A stretch of 38,921 nt of DNA from Butyrivibrio sp. NC3005 (GTDB lineage Bacteria > Bacillota > Clostridia > Lachnospirales > Lachnospiraceae). A program made the translations under genes and the position numbers. Each line of letters opens with the position of its first letter. Position 1 is the first letter of the stretch. The stretch spans positions 1-38,921 of the forward strand of contig NZ_AUKC01000027.1 in the NCBI RefSeq assembly GCF_000424545.1, given 5' to 3'. The notes under the pieces were generated by a model. The model saw nothing but the letters and a program-made list of their open reading frames with translations, was not told the origin of the DNA and did no database searches. Shown in pieces: positions 25,756-35,954 of the stretch.

Positions 25756-26700
25756 TCACACAAATGATAAGGATTTTAATATAAAAATCCAAAATGTTAG
25801 CGTGAATGAAGATAATACAGTAGATAATGCTACGGTTCCTGCCGAAACAACTCCTTTATGTCCCATATTTTTGGCCATTACAAATCCGGCAACGGTGGCT
25901 GCGGAGCCTAGCATTATCAAAACTGCGATAAGCTTTTCTTCTCTGAAACCAAGTTTTATGGCTATAGGAAGAAAAATAGCTGTAAAAAGTATTAGTTTCA
26001 TGAATGTTGCTCCGCATATATCTTTCAAATTCTTAGATAAAGCATCAAAGTCTAATAGAGCCCCCATAGATAGAAGTCCCATTGGACTTGCAAGCCGTCC
26101 CAGATAGTCTATTGAAGTGTGAATGGCTATAGGAAGTTTAAAATCTGTAAGAGCCCACACAAATCCAAGAAGAATTCCATATATAATTGGATTAGTTATA
26201 ATACCTATAATTGATGATTTTAGTCTTTTTTTGTCAAGGTTTAAACCATTTGGATTCATAAGGGAAAGTATTAGGACTGCGACTATATTGTACAGTGGAA
26301 CGCAGCCAAGCATCATAAGAGGACCCATTGTAGCTTTTCCGTAAATATTTTCAATATATGTCATACCAAGGAGGGATGCACTACTTCTATAGGAAGCCTG
26401 GACAAATTCACCTCTTGTTTCTTTGTGACAGAATATAAAAGAAATTAAAATACCTGTTATGACGCTGCCAAGGGTTGAACAAAAGCAGAAAATAACAAAA
26501 GAAGTATCCCAGACAGAATAGAAATCAACCTCACAAAGTTGAACAAAAAGATTTACAGGTAATGCAATTTTGAAAACAAATGCATTCATTTTCTTTGCAA
26601 ATTGTTCATCTATGATATCTAATTTTTTAAAAAAATATCCCATCATCATAATAATAAAAATGGGAAGAGTGGCGTTAAGACTAAAAATAAGATTATCCAT
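25756..26700 (-). CDS. AEC-family (auxin efflux carrier/malate permease-like) transporter
   Basis: A 314-residue inner-membrane carrier with about ten helices in two five-helix halves, the architecture of the AEC/BART family. It begins MDNLIFSLNATLPIFIIMMM with the usual FFKK loop, and has conserved proline and glycine kinks (PVNLFVQL, NPIIYGILLGF). Members move organic acids such as malate or other anions; the substrate is unknown. The start is placed at ATG 26700, with GAGGAGGG 8 nt before; the longer TTG frame would include the ribosome site. It is divergent from the 26863 gene and convergent with the ribokinase. Confidence 0.9.
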   Translation of the reverse strand: MDNLIFSLNATLPIFIIMMMGYFFKKLDIIDEQFAKKMNAFVFKIALPVNLFVQLCEVDFYSVWDTSFVIFCFCSTLGSVITGILISFIFCHKETRGEFVQASYRSSASLLGMTYIENIYGKATMGPLMMLGCVPLYNIVAVLILSLMNPNGLNLDKKRLKSSIIGIITNPIIYGILLGFVWALTDFKLPIAIHTSIDYLGRLASPMGLLSMGALLDFDALSKNLKDICGATFMKLILFTAIFLPIAIKLGFREEKLIAVLIMLGSAATVAGFVMAKNMGHKGVVSAGTVALSTVLSSFTLTFWIFILKSLSFV

Positions 26701-26729
26701 GAATTTTTCCCTCCTCAAATACTGTTCAC

Positions 26730-26759
26730 ATTATATGATAAATACCCGCATTTGTACAA
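26730..26759 (-). promoter_or_regulatory. SigA-type promoter of the AEC transporter gene
   Basis: Minus strand: TTGTAC (26759-26754), 18-nt spacer, perfect TATAAT (26735-26730). The start falls near 26723, a leader of about 23 nt. It lies back to back with the promoter at 26784. Confidence 0.65.
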
Positions 26760-26783
26760 GAACAGCGTATCTATAAGCTACAT

Positions 26784-26811
26784 TTGACAAATGACTTAAT
26801 ATTTGTAATAA
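26784..26811 (+). promoter_or_regulatory. SigA-type promoter of the SH3/3D-domain gene
   Basis: Perfect TTGACA (26784-26789), 16-nt spacer, TAATAA (26806-26811); with a 17-nt spacer the -10 reads AATAAT. Confidence 0.65.
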
Positions 26812-26862
26812 TAGTTAAATGCAAAAGAAAATACTACGCAAAACTAGTCAAATGGGAGATTT

Positions 26863-27516
26863 ATGAAGAATATAATGGGTAAAGCAGTATTGGTTTTGAT
26901 TACAGTAATGCTGATAAGCATATCTTGCTTCACAAACCATTCTATAGCTGCAGAGAGTAACGTAGGAGACGGAAGCACAGTAATATTTACAAGAATTGAA
27001 ACGGTATTTAGAAGTGCTCCAGATGATGGATCTGGTATTATTATTAATTTGCCTAAATATACATCACTTTATTATTTGCGCGATGTTGAAAATGATTATG
27101 TAGAGGCTATTTGCAATAATGCAGTTGGTTATGTAAAAAAGGACACTGTAGTAGCTTCCTATGAAGAGATATTACAACAGATGGCTCAGGAAGGCTATAT
27201 TATGCCGGCAGAGACAGGAAGACTTACTGCAACTAAAGGTATAGCTTATGGCCCTGTAGGAAAAGAGTCTTACTACAATCTCGATATGAGTATGATTGTA
27301 TGCAGAATGCAAAGAAAGGCTTTTCCGGGGGTTTACTGGATAAGACAGGATGGTTGTAAGATGTATGGCGCATTCGTAATGGTAGCTGCTGATTTTAATA
27401 TTTTTCCTATAGGAAGTATTGTACCTACTACACTTGGACCTTCTGTAGTAACTGATACAGGTTCTTTTACAAGAAATGGATCGGGTGTAATGTTTGATAT
27501 TGCTACGTCATGGTAA
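26863..27516 (+). CDS. Secreted SH3/3D-domain cell-wall protein
   Basis: A 217-residue exported protein. Signal peptide at about 1-28 (AVLVLITVMLISISCF), SH3b-like domain at about 38-95 (TRIETVFRSAPDDGSGIII, VGYVKKDTV), linker, then a C-terminal domain (about 150-217) of 3D type: MVAADFNIFPIGSIV, VTDTGSF and VMFDIATSW supply the three aspartates that name that fold. 3D domains occur in RpfB/MltA-like peptidoglycan enzymes, so a lytic transglycosylase-like or wall-binding role is likely. It ends at the third aspartate strand, shorter than usual. GGGAG lies 7 nt before the ATG. Monocistronic. Confidence 0.75.
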   Translation: MKNIMGKAVLVLITVMLISISCFTNHSIAAESNVGDGSTVIFTRIETVFRSAPDDGSGIIINLPKYTSLYYLRDVENDYVEAICNNAVGYVKKDTVVASYEEILQQMAQEGYIMPAETGRLTATKGIAYGPVGKESYYNLDMSMIVCRMQRKAFPGVYWIRQDGCKMYGAFVMVAADFNIFPIGSIVPTTLGPSVVTDTGSFTRNGSGVMFDIATSW

Positions 27517-27534
27517 AAATTTAATATAGCAAAC

Positions 27535-27573
27535 AAAAAAGCTTTACATTAATGAAAGTGTAAAGCTTTTTTT
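27535..27573 (+). terminator. Terminator after the SH3/3D-domain gene
   Basis: GCTTTACA (27541-27548), 10-nt loop, TGTAAAGC (27559-27566), flanked by A6 and T7 that extend the stem and supply the U-run. Confidence 0.92.
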
Positions 27574-27654
27574 GTTGTCAAAAACAGTAAATTAGTATTC
27601 TGAAAATCCGATAAACAGATATATGGAGTATTATTTGTTTAAGGAGTGGATGTT

Positions 27655-30600
27655 TTGAGTAAACAGAATATTACAAGTATTGATCTGAGTAAACAATATA
27701 TCTTGAATGGGTTATCGGCAATGCCAGGTGGTTTCTTTATATACAGAGCCGTGGGAAATGAAGAGATAATCTATGCTAATCATGCGCTGTTAAAGATGTT
27801 TGAGTGCGATACCGAAGAAGAGTTTAAGGAACTTACCGGCAATACTTTTAAAGGAATAGTATTTCCACAGGATTTGGAGCTTGTAGAGAATAGTATTCAC
27901 TCACAGATTTCAGGTCAAAACCAGTTATTTGATCAGGTACATTATAGAATTCAGACAAAGACAGGAAAAATCAGAGTTGTTGAAGATTATGGAAGGTTTT
28001 TCGAAGATCCTGTTGAGGGGCCACTTTTTTATGTGTTTGTGTCTATTGCACACGTACGTTTAGATACGCTTACAGGACTTCCTAATACGTGGTATTTCAT
28101 GGAACTTGCAGGTGATGGTGAAAAGAGATGGTATCACGAAGGAAAAAACTCTGTTATTTTGGCTTTTGATTTGTGTGGAATGAAAGGTTTTAACAGCAAA
28201 TACGGACATGCGGAAGGAGATGTTCTTTTATGTGCATTTGCTGATATATTGCGTATTCATTTCGGAAATGAGAATTGTGCCAGGTTTGGAGAAGATCATT
28301 TCTATGCTTTTGCAGAAGAAGATGGTATAGAGGAAGAACTTAATGAACTTATTCTTCATCTTCATGAAGCAAACGAAGGAAAAACACTTAATGTAAAAAT
28401 TGGCATATGTGCTTATGATCCGAATGTTCCTATCAATATTCAGTGTGATAGGGCAAAAATGGCCTGCCGAAAGAAAATAAACGGCTTCGGGTCTGGTTAT
28501 ATTTGGTATGACGAGAAAATGTCCAAGAATTATATGAAACAAGAGTATATTCTAAGTCATATAGACCAGGCTTTGTCAGAAGGATGGATAAGAGTATATT
28601 ATCAGCCGGTAATAAGAACACTTACTGAAAAACTTTGTAGCATGGAAGCACTTGCAAGGTGGGAAGATCCTGAATATGGAATGATTCCTCCAGGTGATTT
28701 TATTCCTATTTTGGAAGATAATGGTTTATCTTATAAACTTGATATGTACATTGTGAGACGTGTTGCTGAGTATCTTCAAAGAAAATTAAGAGCAGGAGAA
28801 GCAATTGTACCTATATCTGTTAATGTATCTCGGTCGGATTTTGATGCATGCGATCCAGTTACTGTGGTTTCGTCATCAGCTGATGAACACGGAATTAGAC
28901 GGAGATTCATTTGTGTAGAGATAACAGAGACATCTATTCTAGGAAACAAAGATGTAATGCGCAGAGCAATTGAACGATTTCATGAAGCTGGAATAGAAGT
29001 GTGGATGGATGATTTTGGAAGTGGTTATTCATCGCTTAATGTTCTAAAAGATTTCAGGTTTGATGAGATAAAAATAGATATGGAATTTCTGCGTGATTTT
29101 AGTCAGCGTTCAAAGACTATTATAAAAAATGCAGTGCAGCTTGCAAAAGAAGTTGGGATACATACACTTGCAGAAGGTGTAGAAAATGTTGAACAGTTGG
29201 AATTTTTAAAAAGCATAGGATGTGAGAAGATTCAAGGCTATTATTATGGAAAACCTATGCCACCTGTAGAAGCGGAGCAAAATCTTCAAAATAAATGTAT
29301 AGATTTTGAAACACGCGAAGGAGCAGCTTTTTTTGATCAGTTGGGATGTGTAGAGTTTTCAACTGATATACCTCAGTGTTTTTTGATATATAACGATAAT
29401 AGTTTTATAAGAGTATATGAAAACGAATGTTTTAAGAATTTTTCAGATTCTTTGAATTTTGATGATTTATATGATTTATCTAATGAAGGAAACGTATTAT
29501 CTTTTGTTCAAAAAAAGAAATTTGTAAATCTTGCAGAAAAAGCAATAAAGAGCGATGAAGTTGAAATGATGACTCTTGTTAGAGGAGAAAATGTATTTTT
29601 CTTCTCGTTTAAAATTGTTGCCAAAAGCCGTAGAGGGACAATGCTTAGAGGCTGCATTGAAAAGAGTATTTTCAATAATCAGAAAAAAGCCTTAGACATG
29701 ATGGACTCAGCTATGAGAAGTATTATTGCTACATTTGACGGCATTTATATTGTGGATTTCGAAGAAGATACCAGACTTGTTGTTAGTACGATTTTACCTT
29801 TTGAAAAAGTGGGTCAGGTTACACATAATATTTCATCTAGTTATAAGGATTATCCCAAAAAATATGTTTATTTTGAAGATGTGGATGAGTGGATTCATTT
29901 TCTGACCAAGGAAAATTTTGAAGCGAGAATGCATAATTCGGGATGTGGTAGTTTTAGAGAAATTTTCAGAATAAAAAAGCCTAAAGAAGGCTATAAATGG
30001 ACAGAGTTTACTGTTATTTTAATTAGTGAGTCCAAAAACTATGGTGATAAGTATCTGATTTGTGTAAAACCTGCTGAGATAGAGGATGAGAAAGATAAAA
30101 AAGATAAACTGTGCCGAGTATTAAGGTACTATGATTTAAGCATTGGAGAGAGAAATGCTGATGATGGATATAGATTGTGGAATAGTTTTCTTTTAGAGTC
30201 AAATATTAAATTGTTTTGGAAAGATATAAATAGAAGGTTTATCGGGGCAAGTAGGGCTTTTTTGGATTATTATGGTTTTACATCTATTGATGATATTTAT
30301 GGTAAAACAGATGAAGATATAGGTTGGAATCTAGATGATAAGACTTTTTTGAATGATGAGCTTAGGGTTATAAAAAATGGTGATATCATTCAAAATTCTG
30401 CTGGTCAGAATATAGTAGATGGTGTCCTTAGAAATATAATAGCTATAAAATTCCCAATTTACGAAGAATCTAAAATCAAAGGACTAATGGGATATTTCGT
30501 AGATATAGAAAATGATTTTGGCGGCAGGGACATGTTAAAGGATAGTGTTACTAAAGATCCAATGACAGGACTTATGAATAGTCTTGGTATGCAGGAAACA

Positions 30601-32487
30601 ATAGCAAGACTTGATGACAATCTAAGGATTTCAGGTGAAGATTATGTTTATGTGGTAATAAATGTTGATGATTTTCGTGAATTAAAAGATGATTATGGCG
30701 AACAGGTAGCCAAAGATGGAATTTGTAAGGTTGCTGAAGTATTAAAAACATATTTTCCTGCAAATGTCACTATTGCAAGAATGTATGGAAGCAAGTTTGC
30801 AGTATGTAGTAAGGAATTATCTATTGACAGTATAGATGCTATACTTAATCAATTTGCGGTGGAAATAGCGACAGTAAAGGAGATAAATAAGCATCCGTAT
30901 TCACTTCGTGTAACGATTGGAATTGCACATGGAGCTGAAGCAAATGAATTTTGGGATGTTATTGAACTTGCTCATAACAGAATGGCTAAGAGAAGAAAAA
31001 ATGATTTTGCAATCAATGCCAAGATTGCAAAAGCTAATGAAATGTTGGATGACTTGCCAGTTCCATGTGTTATAGTTAAACCAATGTTAGATGAAATGCA
31101 AGAAAAATGCATCGATATAATATATGTCTACGCAAACAAGAAATATTGTCAGATGTGTAATATATCCATAGATGAGGTTATAGGAAAAAGATATTTAGAA
31201 TGTTTTCCTTATACCAATGATAAATGGGTTGATTTTGCATATAGGGCAGCTCATGGAGAATATATTTCTGATCAGTTATATGGAGGTTCTTTTGGACATT
31301 GGGTTGATTTTGTAGCAGCTCCATCAGTTGTAGATGGATGCAGTATTTTTACAATGAAGATAATAGATAGACAGAAAGAAGAAAAAGATAAGCTTACCAT
31401 AGGTCGCAAGACTGATGAAAATATTATTAATATATTAAAGATTTTGGGATCAAGCGAAGAATACATTGAATCTATTAATATGACATTAAACGAAATAGGA
31501 CATAAAACAGGAGCTGAAAGAGTTGGAATTTTAGAAACAGATAGATTTACGTATTCAGAGACCTTTGAATGGTTTAAAGAAGGAAAAGATGAAATCAGTC
31601 CAAAACGTCAAAAAAAGTCGTATAAAGAGATAGCTTTTTTTGAAAAGATACTTACTAGAAATAATAGTGTTTTGGTAAATGAGGTTGAATCATTAAGGTC
31701 TGAACATACTGTTTTGTATTTTTGCCTTAAAGCTATTGGAACAACGCATTTTATTGTAGTTCCACTTTATGATAATGAGAAGATAATAGGTTATATAATT
31801 GCTGAGAACTATATGATTAATTCAGAGATTGATACTATTAGGTTTTTGGAGACAATATCTTTTTTCTTGGCTGCAAGAATTATCAATCACAAGCTTTACC
31901 TTAAAGAAGTAAATACTCGTAAAGAAAAAGAATATATTGCCAAAAACTGGATGACAGATGATAGCAGTATTAGAATTGCTCGAATTTTGGATGGAAAGGA
32001 AGATTATCATATTGCAATGAATCATGTACTTGAAGAAATAAGTAAAGTGATTCATCCAGAACGATTATATATCTATGAAACTGATCAAAAGACAATTTCT
32101 AGAACTTTTGAATGGTGTGCAAAAGGTGTTAAATCACAAATTGATACCATGCAGAAACTTGATTACAAGACATATATGGGAGTGTGGGAAAATAATCTTT
32201 CAAATAGCACAAGTATAGTAATTGACGACATAGAAAAATACAAGAAGTCAGATAATGTTTTATATAACACATTAAAACGTCAGGGTATAAAGAGAATTAT
32301 TGATGTGCCTTTTTATATAGACGGAGAATTAAAAGGATATATTGGAGCTGATAATTATGAAATAAATGAAATTGTTGACACGAAACTTTTGCTAGAAACA
32401 GTATCATTCTTTATTGGTTCAAGAGTAGCTAATCATTATTTTAAGAAACTAAGTAAAAGAGATAGACACAGACATAGTAAACTTTAG
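27655..32487 (+). CDS. Giant cytosolic PAS-GGDEF*-EAL-PAS-GGDEF*-PAS-GAF-GAF c-di-GMP phosphodiesterase
   Basis: 1610 residues, no membrane segment. Order: PAS (about 15-135); degenerate GGDEF with GEDHF at 212-216; EAL (about 305-545) with E331 in MEALARW, VNVS, EITE, DDFGSG (D452, D453), KID, AEGVE and IQGYYYGKP, so catalytically complete; PAS-like region (about 555-840); PAS (about 850-955); second degenerate GGDEF starting DPMTGLMN with YGSKF at 1044-1048; PAS (about 1130-1245); two GAF-like domains (about 1258-1412 and 1438-1598). It should hydrolyse c-di-GMP and not make it. The C-terminus SKRDRHRHSKL stops exactly where its neighbour's third GGDEF begins. The start is TTG 27655 (AAGGAG 8 nt before); GTG 27646 overlaps that site. 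Ligands unknown. Confidence 0.9.
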   Translation: MSKQNITSIDLSKQYILNGLSAMPGGFFIYRAVGNEEIIYANHALLKMFECDTEEEFKELTGNTFKGIVFPQDLELVENSIHSQISGQNQLFDQVHYRIQTKTGKIRVVEDYGRFFEDPVEGPLFYVFVSIAHVRLDTLTGLPNTWYFMELAGDGEKRWYHEGKNSVILAFDLCGMKGFNSKYGHAEGDVLLCAFADILRIHFGNENCARFGEDHFYAFAEEDGIEEELNELILHLHEANEGKTLNVKIGICAYDPNVPINIQCDRAKMACRKKINGFGSGYIWYDEKMSKNYMKQEYILSHIDQALSEGWIRVYYQPVIRTLTEKLCSMEALARWEDPEYGMIPPGDFIPILEDNGLSYKLDMYIVRRVAEYLQRKLRAGEAIVPISVNVSRSDFDACDPVTVVSSSADEHGIRRRFICVEITETSILGNKDVMRRAIERFHEAGIEVWMDDFGSGYSSLNVLKDFRFDEIKIDMEFLRDFSQRSKTIIKNAVQLAKEVGIHTLAEGVENVEQLEFLKSIGCEKIQGYYYGKPMPPVEAEQNLQNKCIDFETREGAAFFDQLGCVEFSTDIPQCFLIYNDNSFIRVYENECFKNFSDSLNFDDLYDLSNEGNVLSFVQKKKFVNLAEKAIKSDEVEMMTLVRGENVFFFSFKIVAKSRRGTMLRGCIEKSIFNNQKKALDMMDSAMRSIIATFDGIYIVDFEEDTRLVVSTILPFEKVGQVTHNISSSYKDYPKKYVYFEDVDEWIHFLTKENFEARMHNSGCGSFREIFRIKKPKEGYKWTEFTVILISESKNYGDKYLICVKPAEIEDEKDKKDKLCRVLRYYDLSIGERNADDGYRLWNSFLLESNIKLFWKDINRRFIGASRAFLDYYGFTSIDDIYGKTDEDIGWNLDDKTFLNDELRVIKNGDIIQNSAGQNIVDGVLRNIIAIKFPIYEESKIKGLMGYFVDIENDFGGRDMLKDSVTKDPMTGLMNSLGMQETIARLDDNLRISGEDYVYVVINVDDFRELKDDYGEQVAKDGICKVAEVLKTYFPANVTIARMYGSKFAVCSKELSIDSIDAILNQFAVEIATVKEINKHPYSLRVTIGIAHGAEANEFWDVIELAHNRMAKRRKNDFAINAKIAKANEMLDDLPVPCVIVKPMLDEMQEKCIDIIYVYANKKYCQMCNISIDEVIGKRYLECFPYTNDKWVDFAYRAAHGEYISDQLYGGSFGHWVDFVAAPSVVDGCSIFTMKIIDRQKEEKDKLTIGRKTDENIINILKILGSSEEYIESINMTLNEIGHKTGAERVGILETDRFTYSETFEWFKEGKDEISPKRQKKSYKEIAFFEKILTRNNSVLVNEVESLRSEHTVLYFCLKAIGTTHFIVVPLYDNEKIIGYIIAENYMINSEIDTIRFLETISFFLAARIINHKLYLKEVNTRKEKEYIAKNWMTDDSSIRIARILDGKEDYHIAMNHVLEEISKVIHPERLYIYETDQKTISRTFEWCAKGVKSQIDTMQKLDYKTYMGVWENNLSNSTSIVIDDIEKYKKSDNVLYNTLKRQGIKRIIDVPFYIDGELKGYIGADNYEINEIVDTKLLLETVSFFIGSRVANHYFKKLSKRDRHRHSKL

Positions 32488-32504
32488 ACTTTTGGTGGAA
32501 ATGA

Positions 32505-35500
32505 ATGAAGAGTTTTAAACTGACTGATATAGAATATTTAAAAGAGCATATATTGAATGGACTTATCCTGATGCCTGGTGGATTTCTTATTTACAGAGAT
32601 TCACCAGAAGAGGAGATTCTTTATGCCAATCAGAATCTTATTGAGCTGTTGGATTGTAAGGATGAACAAGAATTTATGGAATTCACACATGGCTCATTTG
32701 GAGGAGTTGTGGCAAAAGAACAGATTGATTCAGTCAGAGAAAACATCAAAATTCAAATTGAAAATAATAAAAACTCTTTTGACCATGTTTCGTATAATAT
32801 CAGAACCAGAAAGGGAAATATCAAATTTGTAGAAGATTATGGAAAAAGAATAGAAGATAAACTTGAAGGTCCGATTTTCTGCGTGTTTATTGCAGAAAAT
32901 ACTTCGAGCGAATTGATAGGCGATTCTGATCTTTTAACAGGTCTTTCTGGGATGAGGCGCTTTAATGAAAAAGCGCAGGCAATTCTTGAAAAACTTAAAG
33001 CGAATAATACTGATGAAGAATACTGTATTATCTATTATAATCTGACTAATTTGAAATATCTTAATGTCAGTCAGGGAATAGAAGCTGGAAATATTATTCT
33101 TAAAAACTTTTCTGATATTTTGAAGAATGTTTTTGCAATTGGATATATTTCTAGAATTGCTGAAGATCATTTTGTGGTATTAACGAATACAAATGAATTA
33201 TTTGAACAGTTGTTTGAAGTTCACAGTAGATCTTTGAAGTTGCAAAATAGCAATACAGTTCATGTTAAAGCTGGCGTTTACTACATGAATAGTACGGATA
33301 TATCTCCAGCCGTTGATTGTGATTTAGCTAAATTTGCCTGCGATTTCATAAAAAAAGATCCAGGAAAGTATTTTTGCGAATATAAGATAGGACTGGAAAA
33401 AATAGGTGAATTAGAAAGCTATGTTATTGAAAATCTTGATGAAGCCATAAGTAAAAGATATTTGAATGTATATTATCAGCCTGTAATAAGGACTTTAACA
33501 GGAAAAGTTTGTTCTTTAGAGGCTTTAATTAGATGGGATTCTCCAAAAAGAGGAACTTTACCAACTTCACAGGTGGTTACAGCACTTGAAAAATATGGCC
33601 TTTCACATAAACTGGACACTTTTGTAATAAAACATGTTGTTAAAACGATAAGAAAGGGAATTGATTCTGGAGCTCCGATAGTACCTGTTTCAGTCAATAT
33701 TTCAAGATCTGACTTTGAATCATGCGATCCTGTAGAAATGGTAATAGAGATAATGAAGGCCTTTCGTGTGCCTCATAATTTTATAAATATTGAAATTACA
33801 GAGAGTGCACTTATTAGTGATAAAAATAAAATGAAGAAGGCAATAGAAAGGTTTCACGAAAATGGATTTGAGATTTGGATGGATGATTTTGGAAGCGGTT
33901 ATTCATCCTTGAATATACTTAAAGATTTCGATTTTGATCTTATAAAAATAGACATGGGTTTTTTGCGTGATATGAGTGAAAAGTCCAGAACTATTGTAAC
34001 AGCAACAATAAAAATGGCAAAGCAGTTAGGAATACATACACTTACAGAAGGCGTAGAAACAGAAGAACAGCTTGACTTTATGTGGAATATAGGTTGTGAG
34101 AGAATACAAGGATATTATTATGGAAAACCTGAACCTATTTTTGATTTGATAAAACATCTTTATTATTCGGGATTGGAAACAGAAAAGCCGGAAGATAATG
34201 CCTTTTATAATAAAGTCGGGCTTACAGATCTTATTAGCGAAAGGCCAATTGCCATATACTTTTATGACGAAAAAGAAGTGGTTCGAATGTATGCTAATGA
34301 GCAATATAGAAAAACAATTTTCTTTATTCAAAATTCTAAGGAATATGCATCAGATAATAATAAAGAACTTGCAATAGAGAAAATAAGAAAAAAAATTGGT
34401 GTACTTGCCCAAAAAACAGTGGAAAGTAACAGTGCTAAAAGTGTAGTTCTTCCAGCAAACGGGAATGATTATCGGTGCTCTTGCGAATTAATAGCTTCAT
34501 GTAATCAAGGTCACATGATATTGGTTTATATGGATCAGGGACTATTCAAAAAAGAGGATGAAGAAAATGTGCCTGATGTATTTGTAGATTTGCCGGTTCC
34601 ATTTGTTATATGCAGACCAGTTATGAATGGCAATAGAGATCAGGTTTTGGATTTGGAATACGTTTTTGTGAATCAAAAATATTGCGAGAAGACTCACAAG
34701 ACTGCTAAAGAATTGATAGGAAAAACATATCTAGAGTTGTTTAATGGTTCTAACCCATTATGGATTTATTATCCATATCAGGCTATTATTACAGGAAAAG
34801 AAGTTAAGGCTAGAATGTTTGCAGAAACTTTGAAGGAATGGACAGAATTTAGTGCGATACCTTCTTCAATTCCTGGTTGTTGTTCAATCGCCTTTATGGG
34901 AATCGACAATGATATCGAGGAAAAAGAGGAACTGACTAGATACTGGACGACAGATGATTTCAGTGTTCATATTGCCAAGATTCTTGCCAGTGATGAGCCT
35001 TATGAAGAGGCAATGAATCATATTTTGGATGATCTTGGTAATGAAATAGGAGCTGATAGGCTTTTTGTTCTTGAAATAAGTAAGAACCAAATATATGGTG
35101 GTTTTGAGTGGAATAGAGAAGATGTTGAAGAACAAAACTGGATAATGGAAGAAGATGAGGCTAAAGACTGTTTAAAATGTTGGAGTTATTATCTAAAAAG
35201 TGATATATGTATAGATATTGAGACGATTGAACAGATTAAAAATCTTGCGCCAAAGTACTATGGTGCTTTGAAAAAAAGGAGAGTTAAAAGAGTGTTGATA
35301 GTTCCTTTTTATTCGCATGGAGAACTAATAGGTTATATTGGCGTTGATAACTATGGATTAAAGAAAAATCTTGATACGAGAAGGCTTATGGAAACAGTTT
35401 CTTATTTTATTGGTGCCAGTGTTTCCAAGCATTATTTTGAGCACTTAAGTAACTATGATGAGCTTACCAAAGTTAATAACCGAAACGCTTATATAGAAAA

Positions 35501-35918
35501 AATGCGAAGCATGGAAGCATATAAGCAAGGTGCTGGTATTCTTGTTATGGATTTAAACGGATTAAAAGATTTAAATGATAATCTTGGTCATACAGCTGGA
35601 GATCAGTTTTTGCAAGATGCAGCAAACTTCATTTCAAAGTTTTTTGGCAGAGAAAATGTTTATCGGACTGGAGGTGATGAGTTTGCTGTTATTATGCCGG
35701 AAATAGAAAGGGAAGAGTTTACTAGAAAAGGAGTTGAGTTTAGAGAAGCATTGAAATCAGATAAAGCACCAAATGTTTCAGTTGGTTTTTCATGGTGTGA
35801 TAAATATGAAGAATTAAAAAAAGCATTAGAGGATGCCGACGAACATATGTATAAAGATAAAGCTGCTTATTATCTTAATCATGACAGGCGTAGAAAACAT
35901 GTGGGCGAAAATGTGTAG
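32505..35918 (+). CDS. Cytosolic PAS-GGDEF*-EAL-PAS-GAF-GGDEF dual-function c-di-GMP enzyme
   Basis: 1137 residues, tandem paralogue of the previous gene (both open with ILNGL..MPGGF.IYR). PAS (about 10-130); degenerate GGDEF with AEDHF at 219-223; complete EAL (about 305-550) with E339, VNIS, EITES, D460/D461 in DDFGSG, KID, TEGVE and IQGYYYGKP; variable region; PAS (about 695-800); GAF-like (about 817-980); full GGDEF (about 985-1125) with YDELTKVNNRN and RTGGDEF (GG at 1056-1057). It can in principle both make and break c-di-GMP. No RxxD inhibitory site is present. It starts 17 nt after the previous stop, so the pair is co-translated in one operon. It lacks the second degenerate GGDEF and the second GAF of its partner. 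Confidence 0.92.
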   Translation: MKSFKLTDIEYLKEHILNGLILMPGGFLIYRDSPEEEILYANQNLIELLDCKDEQEFMEFTHGSFGGVVAKEQIDSVRENIKIQIENNKNSFDHVSYNIRTRKGNIKFVEDYGKRIEDKLEGPIFCVFIAENTSSELIGDSDLLTGLSGMRRFNEKAQAILEKLKANNTDEEYCIIYYNLTNLKYLNVSQGIEAGNIILKNFSDILKNVFAIGYISRIAEDHFVVLTNTNELFEQLFEVHSRSLKLQNSNTVHVKAGVYYMNSTDISPAVDCDLAKFACDFIKKDPGKYFCEYKIGLEKIGELESYVIENLDEAISKRYLNVYYQPVIRTLTGKVCSLEALIRWDSPKRGTLPTSQVVTALEKYGLSHKLDTFVIKHVVKTIRKGIDSGAPIVPVSVNISRSDFESCDPVEMVIEIMKAFRVPHNFINIEITESALISDKNKMKKAIERFHENGFEIWMDDFGSGYSSLNILKDFDFDLIKIDMGFLRDMSEKSRTIVTATIKMAKQLGIHTLTEGVETEEQLDFMWNIGCERIQGYYYGKPEPIFDLIKHLYYSGLETEKPEDNAFYNKVGLTDLISERPIAIYFYDEKEVVRMYANEQYRKTIFFIQNSKEYASDNNKELAIEKIRKKIGVLAQKTVESNSAKSVVLPANGNDYRCSCELIASCNQGHMILVYMDQGLFKKEDEENVPDVFVDLPVPFVICRPVMNGNRDQVLDLEYVFVNQKYCEKTHKTAKELIGKTYLELFNGSNPLWIYYPYQAIITGKEVKARMFAETLKEWTEFSAIPSSIPGCCSIAFMGIDNDIEEKEELTRYWTTDDFSVHIAKILASDEPYEEAMNHILDDLGNEIGADRLFVLEISKNQIYGGFEWNREDVEEQNWIMEEDEAKDCLKCWSYYLKSDICIDIETIEQIKNLAPKYYGALKKRRVKRVLIVPFYSHGELIGYIGVDNYGLKKNLDTRRLMETVSYFIGASVSKHYFEHLSNYDELTKVNNRNAYIEKMRSMEAYKQGAGILVMDLNGLKDLNDNLGHTAGDQFLQDAANFISKFFGRENVYRTGGDEFAVIMPEIEREEFTRKGVEFREALKSDKAPNVSVGFSWCDKYEELKKALEDADEHMYKDKAAYYLNHDRRRKHVGENV

Positions 35919-35954
35919 TGGGTTTGTGGACTTATGTTCCAGAAAGGAGTAATG

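Noticed and set aside
26863..27654. c-di-GMP riboswitch upstream of the c-di-GMP operon or exported-protein genes
   Set aside because: I looked for GEMM-type conserved segments in the leaders and saw none.
32440..32520. Frameshift hiding a GGDEF domain after the first giant c-di-GMP protein
   Set aside because: Only 17 nt separate its stop from the next start, so there is no room for a domain in any frame.
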